DNA of 64,000 nucleotides from Escherichia sp. E1V33 (GCF_004211955.1 NZ_RHJI01000003.1:1-64000); one strand, 5' to 3'. Shown: positions 1 to 11,005, counted from the first letter of the stretch. Numbers and translations: made by a program. The notes: generated by a model from the letters alone, not told the origin.

Positions 1-58
1 CAGTTTTTGTTGACCACTACAGCCAGACATCAAAGAAGGACAAGACGAGGTGTTCCTG

Positions 59-592
59 ATGATGGAGATCAGGAATTACGATACATCACCTCTGATGATT
101 GTCTCTGCTGATGTTGACGGTAGCGGTAATAAGCTTGTTACCAAGGGCAAAGCAGGCTGGCAGTCTCGTTGTACCTTCAGCTCTGATGCGAACCGAAACG
201 AACCTCTGACTGTTAGACCAGGACAAACCGTATGGGTAATGGTAGGGAATGCCGTACTCCTGAAGGGACTGAATGACCTGATGAATGGTCTTGATTTGAA
301 AAGCCTACATAACTTCGAACCTGATGCCGGTGTTGGAATCTACGAGGTTGGTTTTGTAGATATCCTGAATGAAGCTTTGGAGAAGAAATACGGGAAGAAT
401 GCGGAGATTGTGGCTAGCCTTTATACAGGGCCGGATAAGAACAAGCACACCTTCTCTTTCCCTCTGAATCAAGGCAAAGATTTCTTTTCCAAGGATGGGA
501 GTCTCCAACACGATTGGCTCTTGGCGAAATGGATCAAACCGGGCTACAAAACCTATCTCCAGTTAAGCAAGGACTGCGAATCAAAGTTGTGA
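59..592 (+). CDS. hypothetical protein of unknown function
   Basis: I do not recognise this 177-residue protein. It has no signal peptide or membrane segment; it is mixed polar sequence with Gly-, Asp- and Lys-rich stretches, suggesting a soluble beta-rich domain. An in-frame TGA at 11-13 limits the 5' side. The frame also offers GTG at 50, but ATG at 59 is preferred because GAGG at 46-49 sits 9 bases upstream. It lies about 180 bases before the SIR2-HerA pair on the same strand, but the gap and its own ending at 590-592 give no proof of one operon. It could be cargo of the island or the remainder of a unit that begins left of the window. Confidence 0.5.
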   Translation: MMEIRNYDTSPLMIVSADVDGSGNKLVTKGKAGWQSRCTFSSDANRNEPLTVRPGQTVWVMVGNAVLLKGLNDLMNGLDLKSLHNFEPDAGVGIYEVGFVDILNEALEKKYGKNAEIVASLYTGPDKNKHTFSFPLNQGKDFFSKDGSLQHDWLLAKWIKPGYKTYLQLSKDCESKL

Positions 593-771
593 TGGAGATA
601 TAAGAGCCCTCTTTTTCAAAAGGTTAAAATGAGGTCCCTATATCTGATTACCGAACCTTAGTTAATAGGAAGTCGTTTTTGTTGGCCGAAACTTATAAGG
701 CTTATTTAATTTTCCTATGCTTGTAAATTGCCTACCCCACGAATTAAGTGCTGCATCTACGGAGAGAGCAA

Positions 772-1809
772 GTGGAACTGAATGATTTAAAAAAACGACT
801 TCAACAGCATCTGGGTGATGGCCTAGTTCTAATCGTTGGTTCAGGGTTATCTTGCGCAGAAGGAGTTCCTGGGATGGGAAAACTCGGGGACCATCTGATC
901 GCCCATGTCGCAGACAATCTTTCCCCTGATGACCTGAAACTCTGGGATGAGATCCACCCCGCGATCGGAACTGATGGTTTAGAAGCAGCATTGCTCAAAC
1001 GAGCCCCGACACCAGCCCTTGAAGCAATCATTGTCAAATCTACTGGGGAATACATAGCAGCAGCCGAAGCAACTATTATTTCTGAGGTGTTTAAAAACGA
1101 GAAAACACTTCGGCTTACAATGTTACTTCCTCATTTATTAAAACCAGATAAAGGCATACCCATTGTTACAACTAACTATGACCGCTTAGTTGAGCTTGCC
1201 TGTGAAGAAGCTGGATTAGGAGTTGATACAATGTTCAGCGGGCATTTTGCCGCTCGGCTAGTGCCTCTTGATAGCCATTGGGGATTTTGCCGTGGAGCTA
1301 AACTTGTTGGTAAGCATGTGTGATACAAGTTCACACCAAAAGTGAACGTTTTCAAACCGCATGGCAGCTTGGACTGGTATCACCGTAAAGGGAACCCGGT
1401 GCGATATACAGGGGATCTTCCTCTTCCTCGTCTAATTATTACACCTGGCTTGAATAAATTCAGGAGCGGCTACGACAGTCCCTTTGACAAGCACAGGGAA
1501 AAAGCTAATGACGCAATCGATAAAGCCCGTCGTTTCTTTATCATCGGTTATGGCTTTAATGATGATCATTTGGAAACACATCTCACTCCTCGTATTCGGT
1601 CTGGAGTCAGAACTGTCATTTTAACCCATACACTTTCTGCAAAAGCTAAAGAAATAGCTAAGTTAAATAAGAATGTAATTGCAGCGGAGTTTCATAGCGA
1701 TGCAGGAACTACCGGTGCGCGCTTCATCGTCGATGGTAATGAGATATTTTTCCCTAGTGTTGATTACTGGGATCTTAAAGGATTCGTAGAAGGAGTCTTA
1801 TCCGCATGA
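772..1809 (+). pseudogene. SIR2-family NADase subunit, interrupted by in-frame TGA
   Basis: Reads as one 346-codon frame of the SIR2 family, the NAD-cleaving partner of HerA in SIR2-HerA (Nezha) anti-phage systems. Before the stop are the nucleotide-binding motif GSGLS (about residues 23-27) and TTNYDR (about 140). A TGA at 1321-1323 (codon 184) then interrupts it. The same frame continues with KPHGSLDW, which carries the family His, and IIGYGFNDDH. Because both halves share one frame with no indel and homology runs straight across, a CGA-to-TGA (Arg to stop) change is the simplest explanation. The chosen GTG at 772 has GGAGAG 5 bases upstream; another GTG at 748 is less well placed. The 3' end overlaps herA by ATGA. 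Product would be a 183-aa fragment lacking the His motif unless read through. Confidence 0.8.
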
Positions 1810-3554
1810 CTAGTCCTGCTCTTAAATTTACAGAAAATGAACAAATAGGCCGTGTGGCTGGAGTAGATACCAGCCGTGTGGCTATTGATGTCACCAACTC
1901 AGAAATGCTGACACGTGTTGGAATTGGACAGCTTATAGCAATAAAAGGAGCAACACAGGCCGAATTCCTGATTGGAATGACAGATCGCGTTACTCGCTCA
2001 CTACGAGAAGAACTACCTGACCCAGAAGAGGATGAGTCAGGGATGTTAACCGTATCACCGTCAGACCATATGCAGGCTTTCGTCATTGGCACTTATAGAA
2101 CTGTTGATGGAGATAAAACGGACATTTTCAAACGAGGTGCCGATAGTTTTCCTCAGATCGATCGCGAATGCTTTGTGATAGAAGGTGTTAATCTTCAGCG
2201 TTTTATGGGCATACTCGGTGCCGGTTTACCCAACGAAGAACGCCTTAAATTAGGTACTTTCGTGGCGGATCGGAGTGCTGAGGCTATTGCTAGTGGGGAT
2301 AGATTTTTCCAGAGGCATGCGGCCATCCTAGGAAGTACTGGTTCAGGTAAGAGTTGGGCTGTAGCCCTAATACTTGAGCGAGCAGCTAAGCTTAAATATC
2401 CGAATATCGTTGTGTTCGATATGCATGGAGAGTACGCCACACTTGCTGACAAAAGCAAAGGAGGTTACGCACAACGATTCCGTATCGCCGGACCAGGAGA
2501 CCTTACTGCACCTAAAGATGATGCACTATTTCTGCCATATTGGTTACTGAATCGAGATGAAATGTTGTCGATGATTCTTGACCGTAGCGATCAGAATGCA
2601 CCAAACCAGGCCTCTCGTTTCACTCTTCATGTTCGGGATCTCAAAGGCGCAACTCTGGACTCAGCTGGTAAGCCGAAAGTCAAAGAGACATTCACTGTAG
2701 ACTCACCAATACCTTACGCTATTTCTGATTTAGTTGCTCTTTTAACCAAGGATAATATAACGAAGGGTGTCGGGAAAAATGGAGCTGCTGTAAAGGGGGA
2801 CTGGGAAGACAAGCTGACACGTTTTCTTTCTAGGCTGGAAGCCAAACTTGATGATCGCCGATATGGTTTTATGTTTTCCCCACCTCCTGAAGCTCTCGAT
2901 TATGGATGGCTTGCCAAACAGATTATAAAACTACTTCGAGCTGATTCTGGTAACGGTATTAAAATTATCGATTTCTCTGAAGTTCCTGCTGATGTCCTGC
3001 CAGTAGTGACAGGAACGTTAGCCCGCCTACTCTATGATATTCAGTTCTGGATGAACGCAAATTCTCGTACTCCAATCACTTTACTTTGCGATGAAGCACA
3101 TCTTTATCTTCCTGTAAAAGATGACGCCGATTCAGTTCAAAGACAGGCGCTATGGTCCTTTGAACGCATTGCAAAAGAGGGGCGTAAATATGGTTTCTCA
3201 CTATTAGTTGTAAGTCAGAGGCCATCAGATGTAAGCCGAACAATCCTTTCCCAATGTAACAACTTCCTTGCTCTCAGGCTAACAAATGACAGCGATCAAA
3301 ATGTTATCAAGAGACTTATGCCTGATTCCCTCGCAGGTCTAACAGCTATGCTTCCACTTTTAGATACAGGTGAGGCTTTGTTGCTTGGGGATGCGGTTCT
3401 TCTACCAACACGCATTAAACTTGACCAACCGCAGGTAAAACCAGACAGCGCCACCCGAGATTTCTGGAAAGAATGGGGTTCTCTTAACCCTGATCTAGGC
3501 TTATTAGAGGGGGCCGTTGAATGTTTAAGAAGCCAGTCAAGAATTAATAAATAA
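1806..3554 (+). CDS. herA: HerA-like DNA translocase ATPase (SIR2-HerA system)
   Basis: A 582-residue HerA/FtsK-superfamily ATPase, normally a hexameric ring that binds DNA and assembles with SIR2 in anti-phage complexes. Walker A is GSTGSGKS at about residues 176-183, followed by a VFDMHGEY segment typical of HerA. Walker B is LLCDEAHLYLP at about 425. A later VVSQRPSDVSRTIL segment with Asn-rich QCNNF is also standard for HerA. The N-terminal 130 residues form the HAS-barrel-like region. Its ATG overlaps the SIR2 stop as ATGA, so translation is probably coupled. The gene is intact although its partner carries a nonsense codon, so HerA may now be an orphan. Confidence 0.88.
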   Translation: MTSPALKFTENEQIGRVAGVDTSRVAIDVTNSEMLTRVGIGQLIAIKGATQAEFLIGMTDRVTRSLREELPDPEEDESGMLTVSPSDHMQAFVIGTYRTVDGDKTDIFKRGADSFPQIDRECFVIEGVNLQRFMGILGAGLPNEERLKLGTFVADRSAEAIASGDRFFQRHAAILGSTGSGKSWAVALILERAAKLKYPNIVVFDMHGEYATLADKSKGGYAQRFRIAGPGDLTAPKDDALFLPYWLLNRDEMLSMILDRSDQNAPNQASRFTLHVRDLKGATLDSAGKPKVKETFTVDSPIPYAISDLVALLTKDNITKGVGKNGAAVKGDWEDKLTRFLSRLEAKLDDRRYGFMFSPPPEALDYGWLAKQIIKLLRADSGNGIKIIDFSEVPADVLPVVTGTLARLLYDIQFWMNANSRTPITLLCDEAHLYLPVKDDADSVQRQALWSFERIAKEGRKYGFSLLVVSQRPSDVSRTILSQCNNFLALRLTNDSDQNVIKRLMPDSLAGLTAMLPLLDTGEALLLGDAVLLPTRIKLDQPQVKPDSATRDFWKEWGSLNPDLGLLEGAVECLRSQSRINK

Positions 3555-3708
3555 TGCAGTACTCGTCGAGCCTTTTGTAGGGCATGTTTATTTGATTTGA
3601 GAAAAATTTAATTGTCAAAAAGTGAATCTGGTAGGCCTGAATCTACCAGCCCAGAGAGTGGTCCATGTACTCGATCAGATAGCGGTAAACCTTGGCTAAC
3701 CGATAATG

Positions 3709-3870
3709 CTAGACATGTATAATGGGCTGGATACTCATTCCCCGCTTGTGCAGGACTTTAATTTCCATACGAATCTCAAAAGTGATCATAAGCTCCCCTG
3801 TATTCAGAGGAGCAGATTAACCCCTGGATCAATTTTCAACCGCTGGGGTGGATCAGTTTTGCACCGTTGG
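3709..3870 (-). mobile_element. IS21-family relic: istA 5' fragment and terminal repeats
   Basis: On the minus strand an ATG at 3789 with GGGGAG 7 bases upstream opens a 26-codon frame beginning MITFEIRMEIKVLHKRGMS, the hallmark N-terminus of IS21/IS100-type IstA transposases; it stops at 3709-3711. Just outside it are two imperfect direct repeats, 3826-3842 and 3849-3866, sharing GGATCA-TTTT-A-CCG, which matches the multiple terminal repeats of IS21 elements. Nothing of the rest of istA or of istB is visible, so this is a decayed end fragment marking an old insertion between herA and the restriction operon. Confidence 0.7.
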
Positions 3871-4156
3871 TAACACTTGTGTGCTACCGGTGAAAACTGC
3901 CAAGTCAATTTTGAGCTAATACAATTCAGTCTTAATGACTAAATGGTTTGTTAGCGACAATACATGATGTTTCACATTCGGCAAGTTCGGAGTTACTGTC
4001 ATAAGGATCTTACAACCACGATCAAATGCATATACTGATCTTCAAAGAAAATGTATGGCTTAAGTGCCTTCAGAACTTTTGTATTCTCTACACCGTCGAG
4101 AAAAAAGCTTCATAAACATGTCCACCCTGACTTTAAATAGGATTATATAAGAGTTC
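3871..4156. other. intergenic, nothing recognised
   Basis: AT-rich stretch between the IS21 relic and the end of the NERD-helicase gene. I see no open frame with a credible ribosome site, no tRNA and no strong hairpin followed by a T-run. The 3555-3708 stretch before the relic is likewise empty apart from possible further IS21 debris. Confidence 0.5.
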
Positions 4157-6613
4157 TTAGTCATCAATAGGTGAATATTTCCCTTTTTCAACTTTAATAA
4201 GATGCTTTTTATTGTAGCAAGTTGACAATGCACAGGCTAAAGCATTCCTTAATTCAGAGCGATCTAATTGCTCAAGATGAATATAGCGTTTACGTAGTGC
4301 ATCTGTTATCTCATCCAATACTAGTATTTTATCTTGTGGTAATAATGCAACCCAAGCCTGGATAAAAGCTAATGCACTTCTGTAGAGAAGTTTTCCGCCA
4401 GGTAATGATTCGCTTAGTACTTTATTTCTATATGGTTTTTCAAATGCCACTCTTCGGGCACTAGCCGCCGCTAACGGTATGGGTAATAATCGTCTCTTTT
4501 CTTTTTGAACAGCTGAATTAAAATTATCCTGAGAAATTGTTAAATCAAGATCGCGAATTTTATTAATTTCATATCTGGTTGGGGACGATTCTTCAGTTTT
4601 CTTATTGCAAAGCATACAATTGTTCTCAGAATCAAAAGGTATCATCTTTTCACATATGGCACAAATTTTTATTGATAATTGTGTTCCTATGCCTAATGTA
4701 TTTAATTCGAATTGTTGATTTGCAATGTAATAAACAACTCTCCGTGAATTGCTGAACCAATATATAATTGGGTAAGCGTGGTGGGAATATAAATAATCAA
4801 CCCACATTTCCGCTGGAGAATTTTCTTCATCAAATTCAATAAGCCAAGAAGAAAGGTTTTTTGACCATGCTAATTTTACAGTGTTGAGTTTCAGATCCCC
4901 TTCGCTGAAGAAATTAGCCATAAGAACTTTGGAGGATGAGTTATGTTTTGCTTCATTAATTGCTCTCTGGATTTCCTCTCTATTAATCAGTTTATGCAGA
5001 AAGCTATTGTTTTCTCTCCATGCTAATTTCTCCGAATCATAAATTGCAATGAAAGCCGTTGTTGCTCTTGAATAAGCACAAAATAATTGAGCATCCTCCA
5101 TGTTTTCGGAATCCAGTGTAATAACAACAGGTGATTCCATACCACGAAAACGAGATACAGTTTCAATATTTATATCAAAAGTCTTCATGTCTTTCTGGAG
5201 GAAGTTTTTCACTAAATCTGTAGGGACAAGGACGGTTATCTCATCAGATGGTACAGAACTTTCTTTCAGTCGTAAGATTTCATTAAGCAATGCGGAAAGT
5301 GGATCGATAACAACTAATTCTTTTAACGTATCTGGTTCGTTATTTCTAGGGGACGTAATTTGATATGATGAAGGCCTGATAGCCATTAAATAATCAGTAA
5401 CGGCTTTAGGACATCTTAAAACAACAGTTAAGCTGAAGGAAAATTGGGAATTTATTATCCGTTGAAGATCAATGTGATTCGTCCCTTTTTCAAAAGAGAA
5501 CGTTTGGGTTTCATCACAAAATGCAATAATTCTTTTATTTTCAAACCAACAAAATAAGGTTTCCAACCACGAAGAATGTAACGCCTGTGCTTCGTCAATA
5601 ATTAAAGCATCATAATCCTTTAGCTTGTTTTTCTTTAATGCACTAAGCAAATCCTCGCAGCATCCTGATTCAAACCAGCCTGCTGGAGACTCGGGCGGCA
5701 GGGCTAATCTATTACGAGCCTGATGACATAGTTTGTGCCAGGTAAAAACGTCGCATAATGAAACTGGAGTTTGTTGTCGAATGTATTCAGAAAGACGGTT
5801 ATTGAAAGTAATAAATAAAACTTTTTTTTGCTCTTTAACCAACCGCCTGGCGAATTCAATTCCAATTAAAGTCTTTCCTGTTCCTGGCCATCCAGTTACA
5901 ACAAATCGTTGATATTCTGACAGCAGTTCAATGACCTTAATTTGTTCATGTGTGAGTCTTAACCAGAGTTGATTATCATAAATAATTCGGGTTCCCCAGT
6001 CAGGCGTGCCATCAAATTGCGGGCATATAGATTTTATTATTAACTGAAGTCGTTCACTTCCTAAATTATTATTTCCTAATGCAGATTTCCAATATTGCAT
6101 TATCTCCATAGTGTACTTTGCAATTTCCGGGAGTTGGCTTTTGTCAACGAATATTTTTCTAAGTGGTCTTACAGACGTATCAACCATTGCTGTATTTATA
6201 ACGTTATTATCGAAATAGCTATCAGGAAAAATAAAACCATAACCAATACGCAATCGTAACGTTGTTGCTCCTCCTAGCCAACGAGCTAATCCATGAACAT
6301 TGTTACGTGTTTGCTTCACTACATCGACATTATTATTTGTTTTGAGATGTACAAAAATAGGGCCATCTACGCTATATATACCACTTTTTACCTCTAAAGC
6401 CAAAACACCATAGATACGATGGAGAACAAGAAAATCTATTTCTCCACTTGGAGGTAGTTTCATACCCAAATGTCGGGCCGCTGAACTCAACCACGGGAGA
6501 CTATGAATCACGGTGAAATCATCGGACAGCCCTTCTTTTAACAGGGCATAGACCGTTTTTTCTCCATAACTATCATTATCAATGGGTCCGAATGCCGGAA
6601 TCATTTTGGCCAT
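4157..6613 (-). CDS. NERD-domain superfamily 1 helicase
   Basis: An 818-residue fusion of an N-terminal NERD (nuclease-related) domain to a UvrD/Rep-like superfamily 1 helicase. The NERD signature is visible as GEID (Asp60) followed by LALEVKSG (Glu74, Lys76), the D...ExK pattern of restriction-type nucleases. Walker A is GWPGTGKT (241-248) and Walker B is ALIIDEAQALH (about 336-346). A CAIC...CMLC pair near residue 650 may bind zinc. It is the last gene of the hsdMS-DUF4268-hsdR operon, 45 bases after hsdR, so it probably travels and is expressed with the type I system, either as an accessory nuclease or as a separate defence gene. Its codon use is more AT-rich than hsdR, which suggests a different origin. 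Confidence 0.82.
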   Translation of the reverse strand: MAKMIPAFGPIDNDSYGEKTVYALLKEGLSDDFTVIHSLPWLSSAARHLGMKLPPSGEIDFLVLHRIYGVLALEVKSGIYSVDGPIFVHLKTNNNVDVVKQTRNNVHGLARWLGGATTLRLRIGYGFIFPDSYFDNNVINTAMVDTSVRPLRKIFVDKSQLPEIAKYTMEIMQYWKSALGNNNLGSERLQLIIKSICPQFDGTPDWGTRIIYDNQLWLRLTHEQIKVIELLSEYQRFVVTGWPGTGKTLIGIEFARRLVKEQKKVLFITFNNRLSEYIRQQTPVSLCDVFTWHKLCHQARNRLALPPESPAGWFESGCCEDLLSALKKNKLKDYDALIIDEAQALHSSWLETLFCWFENKRIIAFCDETQTFSFEKGTNHIDLQRIINSQFSFSLTVVLRCPKAVTDYLMAIRPSSYQITSPRNNEPDTLKELVVIDPLSALLNEILRLKESSVPSDEITVLVPTDLVKNFLQKDMKTFDINIETVSRFRGMESPVVITLDSENMEDAQLFCAYSRATTAFIAIYDSEKLAWRENNSFLHKLINREEIQRAINEAKHNSSSKVLMANFFSEGDLKLNTVKLAWSKNLSSWLIEFDEENSPAEMWVDYLYSHHAYPIIYWFSNSRRVVYYIANQQFELNTLGIGTQLSIKICAICEKMIPFDSENNCMLCNKKTEESSPTRYEINKIRDLDLTISQDNFNSAVQKEKRRLLPIPLAAASARRVAFEKPYRNKVLSESLPGGKLLYRSALAFIQAWVALLPQDKILVLDEITDALRKRYIHLEQLDRSELRNALACALSTCYNKKHLIKVEKGKYSPIDD

Positions 6614-6658
6614 ACTAGTATTTCCTTATAACATGCTCCTGACAGAAATTTTCACTTG

Positions 6659-9600
6659 TCACATCGTCCAGTGATTCGAAATAACTTCCGCTTGTTTTAA
6701 TATTAACTCCACCGCACCCGGTGTTTTATCTGGCGGATACTTATACCGACGCAGAGTCTGGCGAACCAGGATACGCAACCTCGCACGAACGCTTTCCCGT
6801 ACCTGCCAGTCAACGGTAGTGGATTGGCGCAGCTTCAGCGTCACTTCTATCGCCAGTTTCTTAAGTACTTCATCCCCTAACTCCCGGACGGCGCTTTCAT
6901 TTTCTGCAAGTGCGTCGTAGAAGGCGATCTCGTCAGGATTCAGGCCAAGCGCATCATCACGCGCCATTGCGGACTGAAAATCCTTCGCCATCTGGATCAG
7001 CTCTTCAATCACCTGCGCCGTCTCAATAGCCCGGTTGTTGTATTTAATCAACACCGCCTGAAGACGTTCAGAATACTTCTTTTCCTGCACTACGTTATTT
7101 TTAGTGCGGGACTGGATTCCATCATTAATCAGCTTTTCCAGCAACTCTACCGCCAGGTTGCGATATGGCATATCGTGGACTTCCTGCAAAAACTCATCAG
7201 AAAGTAAACCAATATTGGGCTTATCCAGCCCAGCCAGCGTGAAAATATCATCCACGCCATTAGCAATTACGGCATTATCCAGAATCTGTTTCAGCGCGGA
7301 GTTCTTCTCGGCCTGGCTTATTTTTTTGTCCACGCTGGTAAATTTGCTGATAGCGGCCTTCACCGCAGACAAGAAAGCAATCTCCAGTTTATAAGGCTGT
7401 GCCGCATCCAGCGTACAGCAAAGCGACCAAGCTTTAGTAATTGCCAATACGTTATCAAGAAAACGCTTCTTACCGTCTTCAAGGCCGAGCACGTAGTTTG
7501 CAACAGGCACCAACAGCTTTTGTGCGTGAGCTTCAAAGCCGGTGTAGTCAAAACCTGCTGACGTTGCTGTTTTGGCAAACATACCGTGGATGATGTCCAG
7601 CTTTTCCAGCATGATTGCCAGCGCTTCTTCGGCATTAATGGTCGCATCGCCTTTACCGTTTGCATCGGTATAGGTTTTCAGCGCCAGTTTCAGTTCATTG
7701 GCGATTCCGATGTAATCAACCACCAGCCCACCGGGTTTATCTTTGAATACCCGGTTGACGCGGGCAATGGCCTGCATCAGGTTATGGCCGCGCATCGGCT
7801 TGTCGATATACATGGTGTGACAGCAAGGGGCATCAAAGCCGGTCAGCCACATATCGCGCACAATCACCAGCTTCAGCGGATCGTTCACATTCTTGAAGCG
7901 GGATTCTAGTCGTTTTTTAGTTTGCTTGTTGTAGATATGCGGTTGCAGCATTGCCTTATCGGACGCTGTACCGGTCATCACAATTTTGATTTGTCCTTTT
8001 TCAGGATCGTCATTGTGCCACTCCGGGCGTAGCGCGATAATTTCATCGTAAAGATGGACGCAGATTTCTCGGCTCATCGCGACAATCATAGCCTTGCCGT
8101 CCATTACGGTATTGCGCTTCTCAAAGTGAGAAATCAGATCGGCGGCAACCTGCTGGAGACGAGGTTTAGCACCAACCAGTTTCTCCAGACGGCTCCATTC
8201 ACCTTTGGTTTTTTCACGCAGGTCCAGTTCATCATCTTCAATAAGTTCATCAACCTGATCGGAGAGCGCCGCCAGTTCTTCATGATTGAGATCGAGTTTT
8301 GCCAGCCGGGATTCGTAGTGAATAGGCACCGTTGCGCCATCATCCACTGCGTCCTGAATATCATAAATCGATACGTAATCGCCAAATACAGCGCGGGTAT
8401 CGCGATCCTCTGCCGAAACCGGTGTTCCGGTAAACCCCAGAAATGAGGCGTTGGGCAGCGCGTCGCGCATATGTTTAGCGTAACCGTATTTATAGACGCC
8501 GGTTTCCCGGTCCAGATTGGCTTTCATGCCGTACTGGCTGCGGTGCGCTTCATCGGAAATAACAACGATATTGCTACGCCCATTGAGAACCGGATGGGCG
8601 TTTTCCCCTTCCTCTGGGGAGAACTTCTGCACAGTGGTAAAGATAATGCCACCAGCATCACGCGTCGCAAGCAGTTCACGCAGTTCTTCGCGGTCATCCG
8701 CCTGTACCGGCATTTGCTTGAGCAGTTCCTGCGCCTGACAGAATGTGCCATAAAGCTGACCGTCCAGATCGTTACGATCGGTGACGACCACAATCGTTGG
8801 GTTGCCCATCTCCGGCTGTTGTAGCAGTTTGCCGACATAACAACACATGGAGATGCTTTTACCGGAACCCTGTGTATGCCAGACCACACCTGCTTTCTTA
8901 CTGCCAGGCTGAATGTTGCTGTGCAGGAGCAGTTGCTTACCGGTAGCAGCGACAATTGTCGCCTGCACGGCCTCGCGCACCGCGTGGAACTGGTGATAAC
9001 CGGCTATTTTTTTAATCAGCCTTTCATCGTTGTTTTCGAACAGGACGAAGTAGCGGATATAGTCGAGCAGCTGTTCCCGGTTAAAGAACCCCCGTACCAT
9101 AGTTTCCAGTTGCCATTCCAGCAACGGCTTATCATTTTCATTGCTGATGGTCTTCCACGGCATAAAACGTTCTTCCGTGGCCGTCAGAGAACCCACTCGC
9201 GCCAGATAACCATCGCTGACAATCAGCGCTTCATTGCTGATAAACAGATCGCGAATTTCATCTTTATAGGTCTGTAACTGGTGGTACGCATCCCAGATAT
9301 CTACTTTGTCGTCGATGGGGCTTTTCAGTTCAACAACCGCCAGCGGCAGCCCATTAATAAAGCAGATGATATCCGGGCGACGGGGTTGTTTCGTTCCGCT
9401 GATGGTCATTTGATTGACCACCATAAAACGGTTGTTTTGCGGCTGGTTAAAATCCACCAGCAGAGCGTGATCGTGGATAAGTTCTTCGTCGCGGCGGTAC
9501 TGAACCGGTACCCCTTCCAGCAGCCAGTGATGGAAGGCTTTGTTACTGGCAATCAGATCCGGACTTTCAGCACGAGTAATACGGGATACAACCTGTTCGA

Positions 9601-9793
9601 AGACGTCTGCGGGCAGATGCGGGTTGATTTTTTGCAGGCAAGAGGTTAACACGGGCGTCAGGAACACTTCATGATAGCTGGCGCGTTGCGGGTTACTGCC
9701 ATCAGGGGCAATATCCGGCCCGTGATGAATTTCCCAGCCTTGTTCGGCAAACCACCCCAGGCAAAGCTGTTCTAAGTCGTCTTCGGTTAGCAT
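6659..9793 (-). CDS. hsdR: type I restriction enzyme, R (endonuclease/translocase) subunit
   Basis: 1044-residue motor and nuclease subunit that, with HsdM2HsdS, translocates and cuts DNA lacking the host methylation. The N-terminal PD-(D/E)XK nuclease core is RRPDIICF (Asp141) and AVVELKSP (Glu155, Lys157). Walker A is TQGSGKS (about 307-313), followed by [12 protein letters not shown] (DEAH), GFTGTP and [10 protein letters not shown] / QAIARVNRV as helicase motifs. The C-terminal helical region resembles DUF3387. Length is normal for the family. It begins 15 bases after the DUF4268 gene ends, within the operon. The start ATG at 9791-9793 gives the expected N-terminus. No frameshift or lost motif is seen, so it appears functional. 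Confidence 0.95.
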   Translation of the reverse strand: MLTEDDLEQLCLGWFAEQGWEIHHGPDIAPDGSNPQRASYHEVFLTPVLTSCLQKINPHLPADVFEQVVSRITRAESPDLIASNKAFHHWLLEGVPVQYRRDEELIHDHALLVDFNQPQNNRFMVVNQMTISGTKQPRRPDIICFINGLPLAVVELKSPIDDKVDIWDAYHQLQTYKDEIRDLFISNEALIVSDGYLARVGSLTATEERFMPWKTISNENDKPLLEWQLETMVRGFFNREQLLDYIRYFVLFENNDERLIKKIAGYHQFHAVREAVQATIVAATGKQLLLHSNIQPGSKKAGVVWHTQGSGKSISMCCYVGKLLQQPEMGNPTIVVVTDRNDLDGQLYGTFCQAQELLKQMPVQADDREELRELLATRDAGGIIFTTVQKFSPEEGENAHPVLNGRSNIVVISDEAHRSQYGMKANLDRETGVYKYGYAKHMRDALPNASFLGFTGTPVSAEDRDTRAVFGDYVSIYDIQDAVDDGATVPIHYESRLAKLDLNHEELAALSDQVDELIEDDELDLREKTKGEWSRLEKLVGAKPRLQQVAADLISHFEKRNTVMDGKAMIVAMSREICVHLYDEIIALRPEWHNDDPEKGQIKIVMTGTASDKAMLQPHIYNKQTKKRLESRFKNVNDPLKLVIVRDMWLTGFDAPCCHTMYIDKPMRGHNLMQAIARVNRVFKDKPGGLVVDYIGIANELKLALKTYTDANGKGDATINAEEALAIMLEKLDIIHGMFAKTATSAGFDYTGFEAHAQKLLVPVANYVLGLEDGKKRFLDNVLAITKAWSLCCTLDAAQPYKLEIAFLSAVKAAISKFTSVDKKISQAEKNSALKQILDNAVIANGVDDIFTLAGLDKPNIGLLSDEFLQEVHDMPYRNLAVELLEKLINDGIQSRTKNNVVQEKKYSERLQAVLIKYNNRAIETAQVIEELIQMAKDFQSAMARDDALGLNPDEIAFYDALAENESAVRELGDEVLKKLAIEVTLKLRQSTTVDWQVRESVRARLRILVRQTLRRYKYPPDKTPGAVELILKQAEVISNHWTM

Positions 9794-9808
9794 CGGTAAC
9801 GTCCTGTG

Positions 9809-11005
9809 TTAAACGTGTTCGGCTTCTTCAGTGATAATTTCAGCTTCATCATGCCCGTTAAAGGTTCGCTTAATCAACTGATTAAGTTCCGGTAGACATG
9901 TTGAAAAGGCTTTTTCAAATGCCGTCATATGTTCTACCAACCAGTCAACCATCTCCGGCCACATTTCCTGATCTGCGATGCCATTGATGGGCTTTCTGTA
10001 AGTAATACGGCAGGATTTCTTATCCGGTAAGGCCTGCCAAACAATTTCATGCCCAAAGCGATTTTCGATTGCGGATTTGCGTTCATGAAGCCAGTCAAAC
10101 GCGAATGTATTGGTTTGTGCTGAAGGCTTAGCAATCCAAAGCTCAACCCTAATTTCTTTTTTGCTGAAGATAAGATTGTACGAAACGCCACTGATGCCAG
10201 AACCTGCACTTAACCAGTGGTCGGTTGACGGGCTGATATTATTGTAGAGTGAACATGAGCTAACGCGGAATTTCTCCAGAGCTAGGGTCCAGAACGCCTT
10301 ACGTAAATGGTGGCGAGCTTTGGATTCTCCAGTCGTGGACTGCTCCTCAGCCTCTTTCTGCGCCATACCGATCATGTATGATTCCGCTTCCGGCGTTGGG
10401 ATAACCTGCTTGATATCAATAAACACATCGTTACCATAACGGTAAGGCGTGACCTTAAAGCACTGCACGCGAATATTGAACTGCATTAACCAGAGTGCGG
10501 TATTGGTTGCTTCTTTGCGGAAATTTGCTGCGACCATCATGATACGCTGTGAACGATTCTGGTTAATTTGCACCTCTTCCAGGCTATCGTGCTCAAGAAA
10601 TTCAGCCAGCACGTCAGCCGCAGGACGCGTTTCTTCTGGTTCGTTCTGATCAAGGTAACGCTGGAAGATCTCAACAATATGTTCTTTGCGCAGATTCGCG
10701 CAGTAACCCGCATATTTCAGCGCCTGCCAGACGACATCGCGCCCGGAATCATCGAGCTTGTTCTCGATGATCACCAGATTACCGTCTTTGTCGATCGCCA
10801 GCAGATCTAATCGCTCTTTGGTGTCGTCAAACCCGGCAAATTCTTTCTGAATGATAAGTAATTCATCATCGCTGCTGCGGGTCAATGCCTGCGGATGCTT
10901 CGCCAACCATTCCTGTAAGTGGTAGCGTTCGGTGAAACCCGCGTTAGTGAAGGTGGTTTCCTGAAGCGGTTGCAGGCTATTACTGGGCTGATCGACTTTA
11001 AACAT
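9809..11005 (-). CDS. DUF4268 protein with PD-(D/E)XK-like N-terminus
   Basis: 398 residues. The N-terminal half has a nuclease-like pattern, ERLDLLAIDKDGNLVIIENK, where Asp and the ExK pair (IENK) match the restriction-endonuclease core, then GRDVVWQALKYA. The C-terminal half matches what I know as DUF4268, often encoded inside type I restriction operons. It overlaps the hsdS stop by 8 bases and is followed 15 bases later by hsdR, so it is translationally coupled to the system. Its exact role is unknown; an accessory nuclease or a factor that regulates HsdR is plausible but inferred. The annotated ATG at 11003-11005 is reasonable because the overlap supplies coupling. Confidence 0.8.
   Translation of the reverse strand: MFKVDQPSNSLQPLQETTFTNAGFTERYHLQEWLAKHPQALTRSSDDELLIIQKEFAGFDDTKERLDLLAIDKDGNLVIIENKLDDSGRDVVWQALKYAGYCANLRKEHIVEIFQRYLDQNEPEETRPAADVLAEFLEHDSLEEVQINQNRSQRIMMVAANFRKEATNTALWLMQFNIRVQCFKVTPYRYGNDVFIDIKQVIPTPEAESYMIGMAQKEAEEQSTTGESKARHHLRKAFWTLALEKFRVSSCSLYNNISPSTDHWLSAGSGISGVSYNLIFSKKEIRVELWIAKPSAQTNTFAFDWLHERKSAIENRFGHEIVWQALPDKKSCRITYRKPINGIADQEMWPEMVDWLVEHMTAFEKAFSTCLPELNQLIKRTFNGHDEAEIITEEAEHV

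Noticed and set aside
1321-1323. TGA as a selenocysteine codon in SIR2
   Set aside because: No SECIS-like hairpin is apparent right after it, SIR2 proteins are not known selenoproteins, and CGA-to-TGA is simpler.
8054-8446. Open frames opposite hsdR and elsewhere opposite long genes
   Set aside because: They mirror a conserved gene on the other strand and have no motif; shadows of GC-biased coding DNA.
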